A program made the position numbers and the translations under genes. Below the pieces are notes generated by a model that was given only the letters and a program-made list of their open reading frames with translations, made no database searches and had not been told where the DNA came from. This document shows positions 26,649 through 35,407 of a DNA stretch of 64,000 nt, in pieces. Within the stretch, counting starts at the first letter, position 1, and each line of letters begins with the position of its first letter. This stretch comes from Orbus sasakiae (GTDB lineage Bacteria; Pseudomonadota; Gammaproteobacteria; Enterobacterales; Orbaceae): assembly GCF_039542345.1 (NCBI RefSeq), contig NZ_BAABHY010000001.1:806001-870000 (forward strand), read 5' to 3'.

Positions 26649-27614
26649 ATGAAATCTTCTTACCTGATCATTGGTGTTCTTCTCGTAATAGGCTTGTCAG
26701 TGACAAGCCTGTTTACTGGTGTGAGTCACATTTCATTATCATCGCTGTGGTCTGATCCCGACATGCGTGATATTTTTCTGATAAGCCGTGTACCAAGAAC
26801 CATTGCCTTATTATTAGCAGGCAGTGCTATGAGCGTTGCAGGCTTAATTATGCAGTTGTTAACACAAAACCGTTTTGTTGAACCGACGCTCGCTGGGACA
26901 ACTCAATCAGCAAGTTTAGGGCTATTAGTGGTACTTGTGTTAGCACCTTCAGCTTCCATTTTTGTCAAAATGATTGTAGCAAGTTTGTTTGCTATGGCTG
27001 GCACCATTTTGTTTATGCTTATCCTGCGTAAAATTGTTCTAAAGTCAGCCTTAATCGTACCGCTGGTAGGCATTATGCTCGGTAGTGTGATTAGTGCAAT
27101 CACCATTTTCGGCGCAATGTATTATGACTTATTGCAGTCGCTTGGTGCTTGGGTAAATGGCGGCGATTTTTCTGGTATTATACAAGGTCGTTATGAATTA
27201 TTATGGTTAGTTGGTCTGCTGACGTTACTTGCCTGTTGGGTAGCAGATAGCTTTACGGTTGCTGGAATGGGGCGAGAGTTTGCGATCAATGTGGGACTAA
27301 ACTATCGTAAAGTTATGCTGATAGGTCTTTCGGTTATTGCTGTCGTCAGTGGCATTATTATTGTTGTTGTTGGGGCATTACCATTTTTAGGATTAATTGT
27401 GCCAAATTTAGTCAGCCTAATAATGGGTGATAATATTCGTAAAACGATTCCTTGGGTTTGTTTATCCGGTGGTGGTCTCGTTTTATTATGTGATATTATT
27501 GGTCGAATTATTCGCTATCCATTTGAGATCCCAGCTAGCACTATTTTAGGGGTTATTGGGGCTGTTATTTTTCTCTTTTTACTTATTAATCAATCTCGTC
27601 ATGCAAAGCGTTAA
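26649..27614 (+). CDS. Siderophore ABC permease, subunit 1 (VctD-like)
   Basis: A 321-residue FecCD-family inner-membrane permease with about nine helices. Family landmarks are RVPRTIALLLAGSAMSVAGLIMQ at the start (where the first gating helices begin), LGVNLNYRKV-like GREFAINVGLNYRKV for the ATPase coupling loop, and PFLGLIVPNLVSLIMGDN near the end. It lies four bases after the lipoprotein gene. It pairs with the next gene as a heterodimer, in contrast to the fused FhuB of the other system in this window. Confidence 0.88.
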   Translation: MKSSYLIIGVLLVIGLSVTSLFTGVSHISLSSLWSDPDMRDIFLISRVPRTIALLLAGSAMSVAGLIMQLLTQNRFVEPTLAGTTQSASLGLLVVLVLAPSASIFVKMIVASLFAMAGTILFMLILRKIVLKSALIVPLVGIMLGSVISAITIFGAMYYDLLQSLGAWVNGGDFSGIIQGRYELLWLVGLLTLLACWVADSFTVAGMGREFAINVGLNYRKVMLIGLSVIAVVSGIIIVVVGALPFLGLIVPNLVSLIMGDNIRKTIPWVCLSGGGLVLLCDIIGRIIRYPFEIPASTILGVIGAVIFLFLLINQSRHAKR

Positions 27615-28584
27615 ACGTTATTTAAGTCCAGCAAATTGGCATCTTTCACCAATGCAACGAATTGGTGTAATGTTGGTTCTCGCATTGGTCGTTATGGCAA
27701 TTTTCATGACGATTAATCTTGGTAACAATTTACACTATATTTTAGTACGTCGTGGTTATATTCTATTCACGATGATTATCGTCGGATTTGCGGCAAGCAT
27801 CTCAACGGTATTATTTCAAAGCGTGACCAATAATCGGATTTTGACCCCATCTTTAATGGGGTTTGAAGCATTATTTATTTTAATTCAAACGCTCATTGTC
27901 TTTTTTTATAATGGCACGTCATCTTATTGGGTGTTTAGTATTATCAAATTTATGGGTGAATCGTGTCTATTAGTGGCCTTTTCTGTGTTGCTATACCGTT
28001 GGCTATTTTCATCGGTACATTTTAATATTAATCTCGTATTGATGATTGGGATTGTGCTAGGGACACTGTTTCGTAGTGCTTCTACCTTGTTACAACGTTT
28101 ACTTGATCCTAATGAATTTTCTGTATTGCAAAGTCGCATGTTCGCCACATTTACCCGTGCAACACCTGAACTTATCTGGTTTTCTGCCTTTGTGGTTTTC
28201 TTCTTTGGTTTTATCTTATGGCGTAAACGTTACGTATTTGACGTATTAGCTTTAGGCCGAGCACATGCAATCAATCTTGGGCTTGATTATCAACGTATGG
28301 TCACCACAACGTTATTGCTAGTCTCTATTCTAGTAGCAGTATCGACAGCGTTGGTTGGCCCGTTAACATTTTTAGGTTTGATGGTGGCTAATTTAGCTTA
28401 TTTATTAGCGGGTAGTCATCAACACCGCTATATTTTACCCACCGCATTTTTATTATCTGTTATTGCATTAATTGGTGGGCAGCTCATACTCGAATACGGA
28501 CTCAATATGGCAGGTTCATTATCAGTGGTGCTTGAGTTTATCGGTGGTATTTTCTTCATCTATTTAGTATTAAAAAGGTTTTAA
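27601..28584 (+). CDS. Siderophore ABC permease, subunit 2 (VctG-like)
   Basis: A FecCD-type permease of about 327 residues with around nine helices. The coupling loop is visible in LALGRAHAINLGLDYQRM, and the FLGLMVANLAYLL segment near the end is typical. I start at the ATG at 27601, which overlaps the end of the first permease by 14 bases; an in-frame TTG at 27556 would add an extra hydrophobic stretch that relatives lack. It completes the transmembrane pore for ferric catecholate import. Confidence 0.86.
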   Translation: MQSVKRYLSPANWHLSPMQRIGVMLVLALVVMAIFMTINLGNNLHYILVRRGYILFTMIIVGFAASISTVLFQSVTNNRILTPSLMGFEALFILIQTLIVFFYNGTSSYWVFSIIKFMGESCLLVAFSVLLYRWLFSSVHFNINLVLMIGIVLGTLFRSASTLLQRLLDPNEFSVLQSRMFATFTRATPELIWFSAFVVFFFGFILWRKRYVFDVLALGRAHAINLGLDYQRMVTTTLLLVSILVAVSTALVGPLTFLGLMVANLAYLLAGSHQHRYILPTAFLLSVIALIGGQLILEYGLNMAGSLSVVLEFIGGIFFIYLVLKRF

Positions 28585-28585
28585 T

Positions 28586-29344
28586 GTGATAACAATTGAT
28601 AAAATCGTAAAGCGTTATGATGATACGGTTATTTTGGATAATATTACGACAATCATCCCGAAAGGTGGCATTACTTCGATCATCGGGCCGAATGGCGCAG
28701 GCAAATCGACATTATTATCGATTATTGGCCGTTTGCTGTTTGCAGACTCAGGGACGGTCAGTGTCTGTGGATTAGATGTCGTGACGACCAAAAGTGCTAA
28801 ACTCGCAAAATGTTTATCAATTCTACGTCAAGAAAACCAGTTTAATAGTCGATTAACGGTTGAAGAATTAGTGGGTTTTGGACGGTATCCATATACAAAA
28901 GGGCGATTGACGCTGCAAGATAAAGATAAAATTACCGAATCATTATCGTTTTTGAATCTTACTGACTTACGTCATCGTTTTTTAGATGAACTTTCTGGTG
29001 GGCAACGCCAACGCGCTTACGTCGCAATGGTTTTATGTCAAGATACTGAATACGTATTACTTGATGAGCCATTAAATAACTTAGATATGAAACATGCCGT
29101 TGCAATGATGAAACAGCTAAGGCAAGCCGCTGATCAACTGGGTAAAACTATTATTTTAGTTATTCATGATATTAATTTTGCCTCCGCTTATTCCGATCAT
29201 ATTATGGCAATGAAGAATGGGGCTTTATGTTATCAAGGGACACCACTGGAGATTATGCGAGCCGACATTTTAGAAGATATTTTTGATACACCATTAACCA
29301 TTCATGAAGTTGAGAATCAACTTATTGCAATGTATTACCGCTAA
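28586..29344 (+). CDS. Siderophore ABC ATPase (VctC-like)
   Basis: A 252-residue ABC ATPase with Walker A GPNGAGKST, signature LSGGQRQRA, Walker B YVLLDEPLNNLD and switch His in LVIHDINFA. It starts with GTG at 28586, two bases after the previous stop, with AAGG seven bases upstream. It supplies energy for the two permeases before it. A short stem-loop follows the stop. Confidence 0.9.
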   Translation: MITIDKIVKRYDDTVILDNITTIIPKGGITSIIGPNGAGKSTLLSIIGRLLFADSGTVSVCGLDVVTTKSAKLAKCLSILRQENQFNSRLTVEELVGFGRYPYTKGRLTLQDKDKITESLSFLNLTDLRHRFLDELSGGQRQRAYVAMVLCQDTEYVLLDEPLNNLDMKHAVAMMKQLRQAADQLGKTIILVIHDINFASAYSDHIMAMKNGALCYQGTPLEIMRADILEDIFDTPLTIHEVENQLIAMYYR

Positions 29345-29372
29345 TTAATTTTCTCTTCTAATTTTTTCTTTT

Positions 29373-29397
29373 GCCGCTGTTATGCGGCTTATTTATT
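29373..29397 (+). terminator. Probable terminator after the catecholate ABC operon
   Basis: GCCGC (29373-29377) pairs with GCGGC (29384-29388) across a six-base loop, followed by TTATTTATT. The stem is short and the T run is broken, so termination may be partial. Confidence 0.5.
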
Positions 29398-29521
29398 ATC
29401 CCCATGTTTTTATTATGGTTTATTTTTTTAATTTGCTTTTATAGCGCCATAATATGCTGATTAATCCAATCCATTTTTCCTATTAAATAGATAAATAAAA
29501 CCGCTTATTACAAATGTAAAT

Positions 29522-29552
29522 CTTATTGATAATCATTTTCATTATCAATAAG
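29522..29552 (+). promoter_or_regulatory. Extended Fur palindrome before the FepA-like receptor
   Basis: GATAATCATTTTCATTATC at 29528-29546 matches the Fur consensus at 16 of 19 positions. It sits inside a larger perfect inverted repeat with 12-base arms (29522-29533 and 29541-29552) around a seven-base centre. It lies about 40 bases before the receptor ATG, so the receptor has its own iron-regulated promoter. Confidence 0.85.
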
Positions 29553-29593
29553 ATCATAATCCCTTTATTTCGCTATGTTAGGAGAGATGATGC

Positions 29594-31762
29594 ATGGCAG
29601 CTAATATCAAAACTCAATCAAATTTATTGTCTTATCTATGTTCATGTGCGCTATTAAGTCTGACACCATTTGTAAGTTACGCAAATGATGATGAAAAAGA
29701 TGTTATTGTCGTCACCGCTGTTTCAGCAGAAGATATGCTTAAACAGCAATTAGGCGCATCAATCATTACCAGTCAAGATATTGAAAATAATCCACCAGTT
29801 AATGATTTATCCGATATTATTCGCAAACAGCCTGGTGTTAATTTAACGGGGAACTCTTCATCTGGTGCTCGTGGTAATAATCGTCAAATTGATATACGAG
29901 GAATGGGACCTGAAAATACATTAATTTTAATTGATGGCAAGCCTGTTACATCTCGAAATTCAGTTCGCTATGGTTGGTCAGGAGAACGTGATACACGAGG
30001 AGATTCCAACTGGGTTCCAGTTGAACAAGTTGAACGTATTGAAATATTACGTGGACCATCAGCAGCACGCTATGGTTCGGGTGCTGCTGGTGGTGTTGTA
30101 AATATCATTACCAAAAAACCGACTAATAGTTGGAACGGCTCTGTTTCACTTTATACGGCTATTGCTCAACACAGTAAATATGGTGATACTAAACGTGTAA
30201 ACCTTAATTTAAGTGGCCCTTTGATTCAAGATACCTTAAGTTTCCGGCTCTATGGAAACTTAAATAAAACAGATTCTGATGAATATGGTATTAATAATTC
30301 CGATAGTGTCGCTGGACGTGAAGGGGTTAGAAATAAAGATCTCAATGGTTCATTTATTTGGACAATTGCAGACAATCAATATCTTACTTTTGATGCCGGG
30401 TACAGTCGTCAGGGGAATATCTATACAGGCGATACACAAAATAGTACAACGCCTGTCGATAATACGATTCCAAATCTGGCCAAATCTGGCTCTGAAACCA
30501 ACCGAATGTACCGACAAAATTACTCATTAAGTTACGACAGTTATTGGGATTTTGGTGAAGCAAAATTAACTTTCCAATATGATAAAACCAATAATACAAG
30601 GCTTAAGGAAGGACTGACAGGTCGTGTTGAAGGGGCAATATCGAGTGATTTGGAGTTTACAACGAGCCGTTTAAAAAATTACTACTTAAATGGTGAAACA
30701 ATCATCCCAATTGAAAAAGGCTTGAATCAATCATTAACGTTTGGTTTTGAATGGGCTAAACAGGAATTGGATGATCCAGCATCTGCTTCACAAGCGGATG
30801 CATTAGATCTGATTTCTAAAACAGATAGTCGTGCTAAAACGGAAGCTCACACAACAAGTCTCTATTTGGAAGACAATATTGAACCGGTTTACGGTACCAA
30901 TATTATACCAGGATTACGATTTGATTATCATAGTGAATTTGGTGCAAACTTTAGCCCAAGTTTAAATTTTTCACAACAATTAGGTCAATATTTTAAACTA
31001 AAGGCAGGTATTGCCAGAGCATTTAAAGCGCCGAATTTATACCAATCGAATAATGGCTATCTATTACTTTCAAGAGGCAACGGTTGCCCATTAACAGCTG
31101 AGACAGGATCATGCTATTTGGTCGGTAATGATGATCTAGATCCTGAAATTAGTGTGAATAAAGAAATGGGTATTGAGTATAAATATGAAGCATGGCAAGC
31201 CAGTTTGACTTATTTTAGGAATGATTATAAAAATAAAATCATTGCAGGACAAACGATACTTGATGAGATCACTGTTGGTACCACTAAATATAATGTTACA
31301 CAATGGGAAAACTCAGGTAAGGCTGTGATCCAAGGACTTGAAGGGAATGTAAGAATGCCGATTCATGATAACCTTGCTTGGTCTACAAATATGACCTATA
31401 TGATTGAATCGAAAGATAAAGCTACAGGAAATCCATTGTCGATTATTCCTAAGTTTACGATTAATTCAACGTTAGATTGGAAAATCAATGATGATTTAAG
31501 TGCATTCATCAATTGGACCCAATATGGTCGACAAAAACCAAAGCAATATTCAACAAGACGTGGTGAAACAATTAATGATCTTGAAGTGGGTTCCTACGCA
31601 CAGTTTGCAATTGGTGCAAATTACCAAATAATGAAAAATTGGCGTATTAATGGCGGTATTGCAAATTTATTGGATAAACAAATATATCGTGAAGCAAAAG
31701 GTGCAAGTACCTATAATGAACCTGGTCGATTTTATTACTTAACGACGACTGTCTCATTCTAA
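29594..31762 (+). CDS. FepA-like TonB-dependent catecholate receptor
   Basis: A 722-residue outer-membrane receptor of the FepA/PfeA/IroN group. After a signal peptide (cut near SYA-NDDEKD) comes a TonB box (DVIVVTA), then a plug with the FepA-type stretches QIDIRGMGPENTLILIDGKP, WSGERDTRGDSNWVP and ERIEILRGPSAARYGSG. The barrel ends in the terminal aromatic YLTTTVSF. GGAGAG lies seven bases before the ATG. With the ABC operon just upstream it forms a full catecholate-iron uptake route; no catecholate synthesis genes are present, so the ligand is probably taken from other microbes or the host diet. Confidence 0.92.
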   Translation: MAANIKTQSNLLSYLCSCALLSLTPFVSYANDDEKDVIVVTAVSAEDMLKQQLGASIITSQDIENNPPVNDLSDIIRKQPGVNLTGNSSSGARGNNRQIDIRGMGPENTLILIDGKPVTSRNSVRYGWSGERDTRGDSNWVPVEQVERIEILRGPSAARYGSGAAGGVVNIITKKPTNSWNGSVSLYTAIAQHSKYGDTKRVNLNLSGPLIQDTLSFRLYGNLNKTDSDEYGINNSDSVAGREGVRNKDLNGSFIWTIADNQYLTFDAGYSRQGNIYTGDTQNSTTPVDNTIPNLAKSGSETNRMYRQNYSLSYDSYWDFGEAKLTFQYDKTNNTRLKEGLTGRVEGAISSDLEFTTSRLKNYYLNGETIIPIEKGLNQSLTFGFEWAKQELDDPASASQADALDLISKTDSRAKTEAHTTSLYLEDNIEPVYGTNIIPGLRFDYHSEFGANFSPSLNFSQQLGQYFKLKAGIARAFKAPNLYQSNNGYLLLSRGNGCPLTAETGSCYLVGNDDLDPEISVNKEMGIEYKYEAWQASLTYFRNDYKNKIIAGQTILDEITVGTTKYNVTQWENSGKAVIQGLEGNVRMPIHDNLAWSTNMTYMIESKDKATGNPLSIIPKFTINSTLDWKINDDLSAFINWTQYGRQKPKQYSTRRGETINDLEVGSYAQFAIGANYQIMKNWRINGGIANLLDKQIYREAKGASTYNEPGRFYYLTTTVSF

Positions 31763-31784
31763 CATTCTCCATCTGTTAATAGGT

Positions 31785-31816
31785 AAAACCACTCAAATTT
31801 AAGGAGTGGTTTTTTA
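31785..31816 (+). terminator. Rho-independent terminator after the FepA-like receptor
   Basis: AAAACCACTC (31785-31794) pairs perfectly with GAGTGGTTTT (31804-31813) around a nine-base loop, and the T run continues to 31816. Confidence 0.88.
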
Positions 31817-32015
31817 TTTGCATAAAAATGACGATTAAAGCACCAATAGCTATCGTTTGATGACTAAGCATTAAAAAAATAATAACTGGCTGTGACGTTT
31901 TTACACTATCGTATTGATTGATCTAATTTATTGTATTTTTTAAATAAAATGAGCAATATAAAACAGATTTAGTTACCTAGATCAATACTATTCTACCATT
32001 TTAGAGGACGACGCC

Positions 32016-32567
32016 ATGAAAAAAACGATATTAATTATGTTCAGTTTATTTTCCATCTATTCATATGCAAATGATAGTGTCACTTTAGTAAAGTCAAATA
32101 ATGGTATTTCAGATAATGAGATTGGTTATTGGAGCTTATGGACAGATAAAGAAGGGATATCTCACCAATCACTTTGTAAAATTGATAGTCTCACTTTTCA
32201 ACAATTTAGTGTTGCTGGAGCACCTGAACTCGTCTCTAATGATGATATGAAAACCTCTCGGTATGTATTTAATATTATGCCTAAAGGTTGGACTGGGACT
32301 TGGCATAAAAGTCCAAAAGCACAATGGGTTATCCCGATTGAAGGTAAATGGTATATCGAGTCAATGGATAATACTCGTCGAGAATTTGGTCCAGGAGAGC
32401 TTTCTTTTGGTTACGATATTATAGCACAGACAAAAGACGGTAAAGTTGGACATTTATCGGGAGCCGTTGGTGACAAACCCGCCAAAGTATTAGTTATTCA
32501 GGTCGATTCTTTGCCAAAAAATATTACTGATGAAAGGTGTATGGCGGGTGGTACTTTTGTTAAATAA
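32016..32567 (+). CDS. Secreted cupin-like protein
   Basis: A 183-residue protein with a clear signal peptide (MKKTILIMFSLFSIYSYA, cut before NDS). The mature part has a single cupin-like core: WHKSPKAQWVIPIEGKWYI and FGPGELSFGYD, the usual positions of the two cupin motifs. Only one His (in TWHKSP) is seen in motif 1 and none is obvious in motif 2, so metal binding may be weak or absent. A MoaF-like gene follows 23 bases downstream. The substrate is unknown; a periplasmic binding or isomerase role would be a guess. Confidence 0.6.
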   Translation: MKKTILIMFSLFSIYSYANDSVTLVKSNNGISDNEIGYWSLWTDKEGISHQSLCKIDSLTFQQFSVAGAPELVSNDDMKTSRYVFNIMPKGWTGTWHKSPKAQWVIPIEGKWYIESMDNTRREFGPGELSFGYDIIAQTKDGKVGHLSGAVGDKPAKVLVIQVDSLPKNITDERCMAGGTFVK

Positions 32568-32590
32568 ACATATATTTTAAAGGAAATATT

Positions 32591-32905
32591 ATGACAGCAA
32601 ATCAATTCCCTTATGCAGGCAAAAGCTTTGTGATAAAAATGAATAACGGTTTAGAAGTTAAAAATAGTTATTTAAAAGATGGCAAACAGCTTGAAGTTGA
32701 ATTTCTGAGTGGCGATTTACTTGGAACCAAGATGGTTGTCACATTTACTTGGAAAGCTTTACCGAGTGATAACTATCTCATTTCTTGGCAAGAGAGTGAT
32801 AAATCAACGGTTGTACATTGTGATAATTTTATACAAAAGAAATCACTGGCTTATTACACAACAATGAAAGGTGACTTTTTTGTGATGGAAGGTGTTATAA
32901 AATAA
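32591..32905 (+). CDS. Small MoaF-like (calycin-fold) protein
   Basis: A 104-residue protein without signal peptide. Its pattern of strands and the end (STVVHCDNFIQKKSLAYYT, FFVMEGVIK) fits the small MoaF-related calycin proteins. GGAAAT is placed eight bases before the ATG. It forms a pair with the secreted cupin-like gene and may act with it, but the family's ligand is not known and I would not link it to molybdenum metabolism on this evidence. Confidence 0.55.
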   Translation: MTANQFPYAGKSFVIKMNNGLEVKNSYLKDGKQLEVEFLSGDLLGTKMVVTFTWKALPSDNYLISWQESDKSTVVHCDNFIQKKSLAYYTTMKGDFFVMEGVIK

Positions 32906-32920
32906 GGCCTATTCGTCTTG

Positions 32921-32949
32921 AAAAAGATGATAGGTGAATCCCTATCATC
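32921..32949 (-). terminator. Terminator for the ABC exporter gene
   Basis: GATGATAGG (32926-32934) and CCTATCATC (32941-32949) form a perfect nine-base stem with a six-base loop. On the minus strand the stem is followed by TTTTT (32921-32925 read in reverse), so it ends transcription of the exporter gene. Confidence 0.75.
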
Positions 32950-32979
32950 ATAAAACCAAATATGCTAAATAACTTTAAA

Positions 32980-34812
32980 CTAGATTCCGCCGATAAATCC
33001 ACCACTTTGATGTTTCCACAATTGTGCATAGAGTCCATTTTTTTCAAGCAGCTGATGATGCGTCCCTTGCTCGATAATTTGACCTTTGTCCAACACAATT
33101 AATCGATCCATTGCAGCAATCGTCGAGAGGCGATGTGCGATAGCAATAACCGTTTTACCTTCCATGAGTTTGTATAGACTGTCTTGAATTGCCAGCTCAA
33201 CTTCTGAATCCAAAGCACTGGTTGCTTCATCTAACAATAAAATAGGCGCATTTTTTATCATTACTCTGGCAATGGCAATTCGTTGTCGTTGACCACCTGA
33301 CAGTTTAATTCCCCGTTCACCAACATACGCATTGTAGCCAGTGCGTCCTTTAGCATCTTTTAACGATAAAATAAATGGTTCTGCCTCTGCCTGTTTGGCT
33401 GCGTCAATCATCTCTTGTTCCGTTGCAGAAGGTCTGCCATAGAGTAAGTTTTCACGTACAGAACGATGTAGTAATGATGTATCTTGGGTCACCATACCGA
33501 TTTGTGAACGTAAACTTTCTTGTGTTACATTGGCAATATTTTGTCCATCAATCTCAATTTGGCCATCTTTAAGATCATAGATACGTAATAATAAATTAAT
33601 TAATGTCGATTTACCGGCTCCTGAACGACCGACTAAACCAATTTTTTCACCTGATCTAATGGCCAAGTCAAGATGATTTATGATTGGGTCGTTATCACGA
33701 TTATCATAGTGAAAATAGACGTCTTTAAAAGCGATATTGCCATGTGTGACAATAAGTTCTGTCGCATTAGGTTTATCTTGAACAGTTTGCCTTGCTGAAA
33801 AAGTATTGATGCCATCTTGTACAATACCGATATTTTCAAATAGGGCAGTCATCTCCCACATAATCCAATGTGAAATGCCATTTAATCGCAATGCCATAGC
33901 GGTCGATGCGGCAATCGCACCAATTCCCACTAACGAATCGGTCCATAACCATAATGCAATGCCAGCTGTACTCAAAATCAAACCAATATTGAGTATGTGA
34001 TTAATAATTTCGAAGCTGCTTACTAACCGCATCTGTTTATTGACGGTATTTAGGAACCCATTCATGGACTCTTTCGCATAACTGGCTTCATTGCCTGCAT
34101 GGGAAAACAGTTTAACTGTCATAATATTGGTATAAGCATCGGTAATTCGACCTGTCATAAGTGAACGGGCATCCGCTTGTTGACTAGCAACTTTACCTAA
34201 TTTAGGGACAAAATAAATCAAAGCACAAATATAGCATAATAACCAAGCACTAAATGGCAGTAAAAACCAGAGATCAAAACCGGTCAAAACCACTGACATG
34301 GTCACAAAATAGATCATTGCAAAGACTAAAATATCTGCAATCAAAAAGCAGGTATCACGCACAGCCAAAGATGTTTGCATTACTTTCGCAGAAACCCGAC
34401 CGGCAAACTCATCTTGGAAAAATCGCATACTTTGATTGAGTACTAAACGATGCAGATTCCAGCGGATACGCATCGGGAAGTTACCGGCGAGCACTTGATG
34501 TTTTATGACCGTTTGCACTGCGACTAATAAGGTACTAGCAAGAATGACCGCCGACAATATTAATAGGGTTTTACCTTCTTTGCTCCATAATTCATGTGGT
34601 GCAACAACAGCTAACCAATCAATCATTTTACCCATTACCGCAAACAGAAAAGCCTCAAAGGCCCCCGTTGCGGCAGTAAAGATAATTAATAATACAATAA
34701 ATATACGAGTCCCTTTAGTCGCCTGCCATAAAAATGATATTAGGCTTTTTTGCGCAATTTGTGGTGGTGTATCTGGATAGGGATTAATTAACTTTTCAAA
34801 AAATTTATACAT
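32980..34812 (-). CDS. ABC exporter, fused permease and ATPase (MsbA-like)
   Basis: A protein of about 610 residues with an N-terminal six-helix ABC transmembrane domain (about residues 30-330) and an ATPase domain: Walker A GRSGAGKST, Q loop MVTQDTSLL, signature LSGGQRQRI, Walker B ILLLDEATSALD and switch His in AIAHRLSTI. I place the start at the ATG at 34812, with GGA seven bases ahead; 32 further codons upstream are open but look non-coding. It belongs to the type IV exporter group (COG1132). Drug, lipid or peptide export is possible; substrate not predictable. Confidence 0.88.
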   Translation of the reverse strand: MYKFFEKLINPYPDTPPQIAQKSLISFLWQATKGTRIFIVLLIIFTAATGAFEAFLFAVMGKMIDWLAVVAPHELWSKEGKTLLILSAVILASTLLVAVQTVIKHQVLAGNFPMRIRWNLHRLVLNQSMRFFQDEFAGRVSAKVMQTSLAVRDTCFLIADILVFAMIYFVTMSVVLTGFDLWFLLPFSAWLLCYICALIYFVPKLGKVASQQADARSLMTGRITDAYTNIMTVKLFSHAGNEASYAKESMNGFLNTVNKQMRLVSSFEIINHILNIGLILSTAGIALWLWTDSLVGIGAIAASTAMALRLNGISHWIMWEMTALFENIGIVQDGINTFSARQTVQDKPNATELIVTHGNIAFKDVYFHYDNRDNDPIINHLDLAIRSGEKIGLVGRSGAGKSTLINLLLRIYDLKDGQIEIDGQNIANVTQESLRSQIGMVTQDTSLLHRSVRENLLYGRPSATEQEMIDAAKQAEAEPFILSLKDAKGRTGYNAYVGERGIKLSGGQRQRIAIARVMIKNAPILLLDEATSALDSEVELAIQDSLYKLMEGKTVIAIAHRLSTIAAMDRLIVLDKGQIIEQGTHHQLLEKNGLYAQLWKHQSGGFIGGI

Positions 34813-34945
34813 TAAGATTTCCAAATTAGACGACTTAATTATCATATAGCGATCATACACGATAATTTCAAGCATGAATTGACCTTTTGGGTGATTAATC
34901 TTATGCAAATAGATTTATATTGAGAATGTGAAGGTATTGGATAAA

Positions 34946-34971
34946 ATAAAAGGGCTGTTCGGCCCTTTTAT
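34946..34971 (-). terminator. Terminator of the ketose operon
   Basis: A perfect ten-base stem, ATAAAAGGGC (34946-34955) with GCCCTTTTAT (34962-34971), and a six-base loop. It lies just downstream of the VOC gene on the minus strand and ends the operon that begins at the DeoR gene. Confidence 0.85.
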
Positions 34972-35000
34972 TCAGTAGGTTATAAAGCAAAACGAAACAG

Positions 35001-35405
35001 TTAAAAATAATGCGTCATATCGAATTCAACCCGCTCACCATCAGGCCCTGAGATCAAGAAGAAATGAACTTCACACGTTTCTCTTTTTTGATAGACCGGG
35101 CCTTCATTAATCGGGTAACCCAGCTCAGTAATTGTTTGTAATGCTTTTTCAATGTCACTGACTTCCAATGCGATATGCTCAATACCACTGAATACTTGAT
35201 GACTGTGAACTGTGGTTGGTAGCTGATACAGTTCTATTGTTAACGCTGGTGAAGTCAAAAATTGAACACTAACCTCACCATGTTCAAGTGGTTTTGTAAA
35301 CGATTCATTCAGTTTAAAACCTAATGATTGATAAAACTGGGACGATTTATTGATATCGCTAACTTGTAACCCTAAATGGGCAACGCCTGTAATTAAATTT
35401 TGCAT
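35001..35405 (-). CDS. VOC (glyoxalase/dioxygenase-fold) protein
   Basis: A 134-residue protein of the vicinal oxygen chelate fold, with two beta-alpha-beta-beta-beta units: VAHLGLQVSDINKSSQFYQSLGF in the first and HIALEVSDIEKAL in the second, ending in GPDGERVEFDMTHYF. Metal-ligand candidates are His in AHLGL, Glu in FEL-type position (TIELYQ), His in EHIALEV and Glu in VEFDM. It begins two bases after the permease stop and closes the sugar operon. It could be an isomerase or epimerase of a sugar intermediate; the substrate is not known. Confidence 0.8.
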   Translation of the reverse strand: MQNLITGVAHLGLQVSDINKSSQFYQSLGFKLNESFTKPLEHGEVSVQFLTSPALTIELYQLPTTVHSHQVFSGIEHIALEVSDIEKALQTITELGYPINEGPVYQKRETCEVHFFLISGPDGERVEFDMTHYF

Positions 35406-35407
35406 TG

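Noticed and set aside
34813..34908. Longer N-terminus of the MsbA-like exporter
   Set aside because: The 32 extra codons lack a ribosome site and do not look like a transporter N-terminus; the ATG at 34812 has GGA at good spacing.
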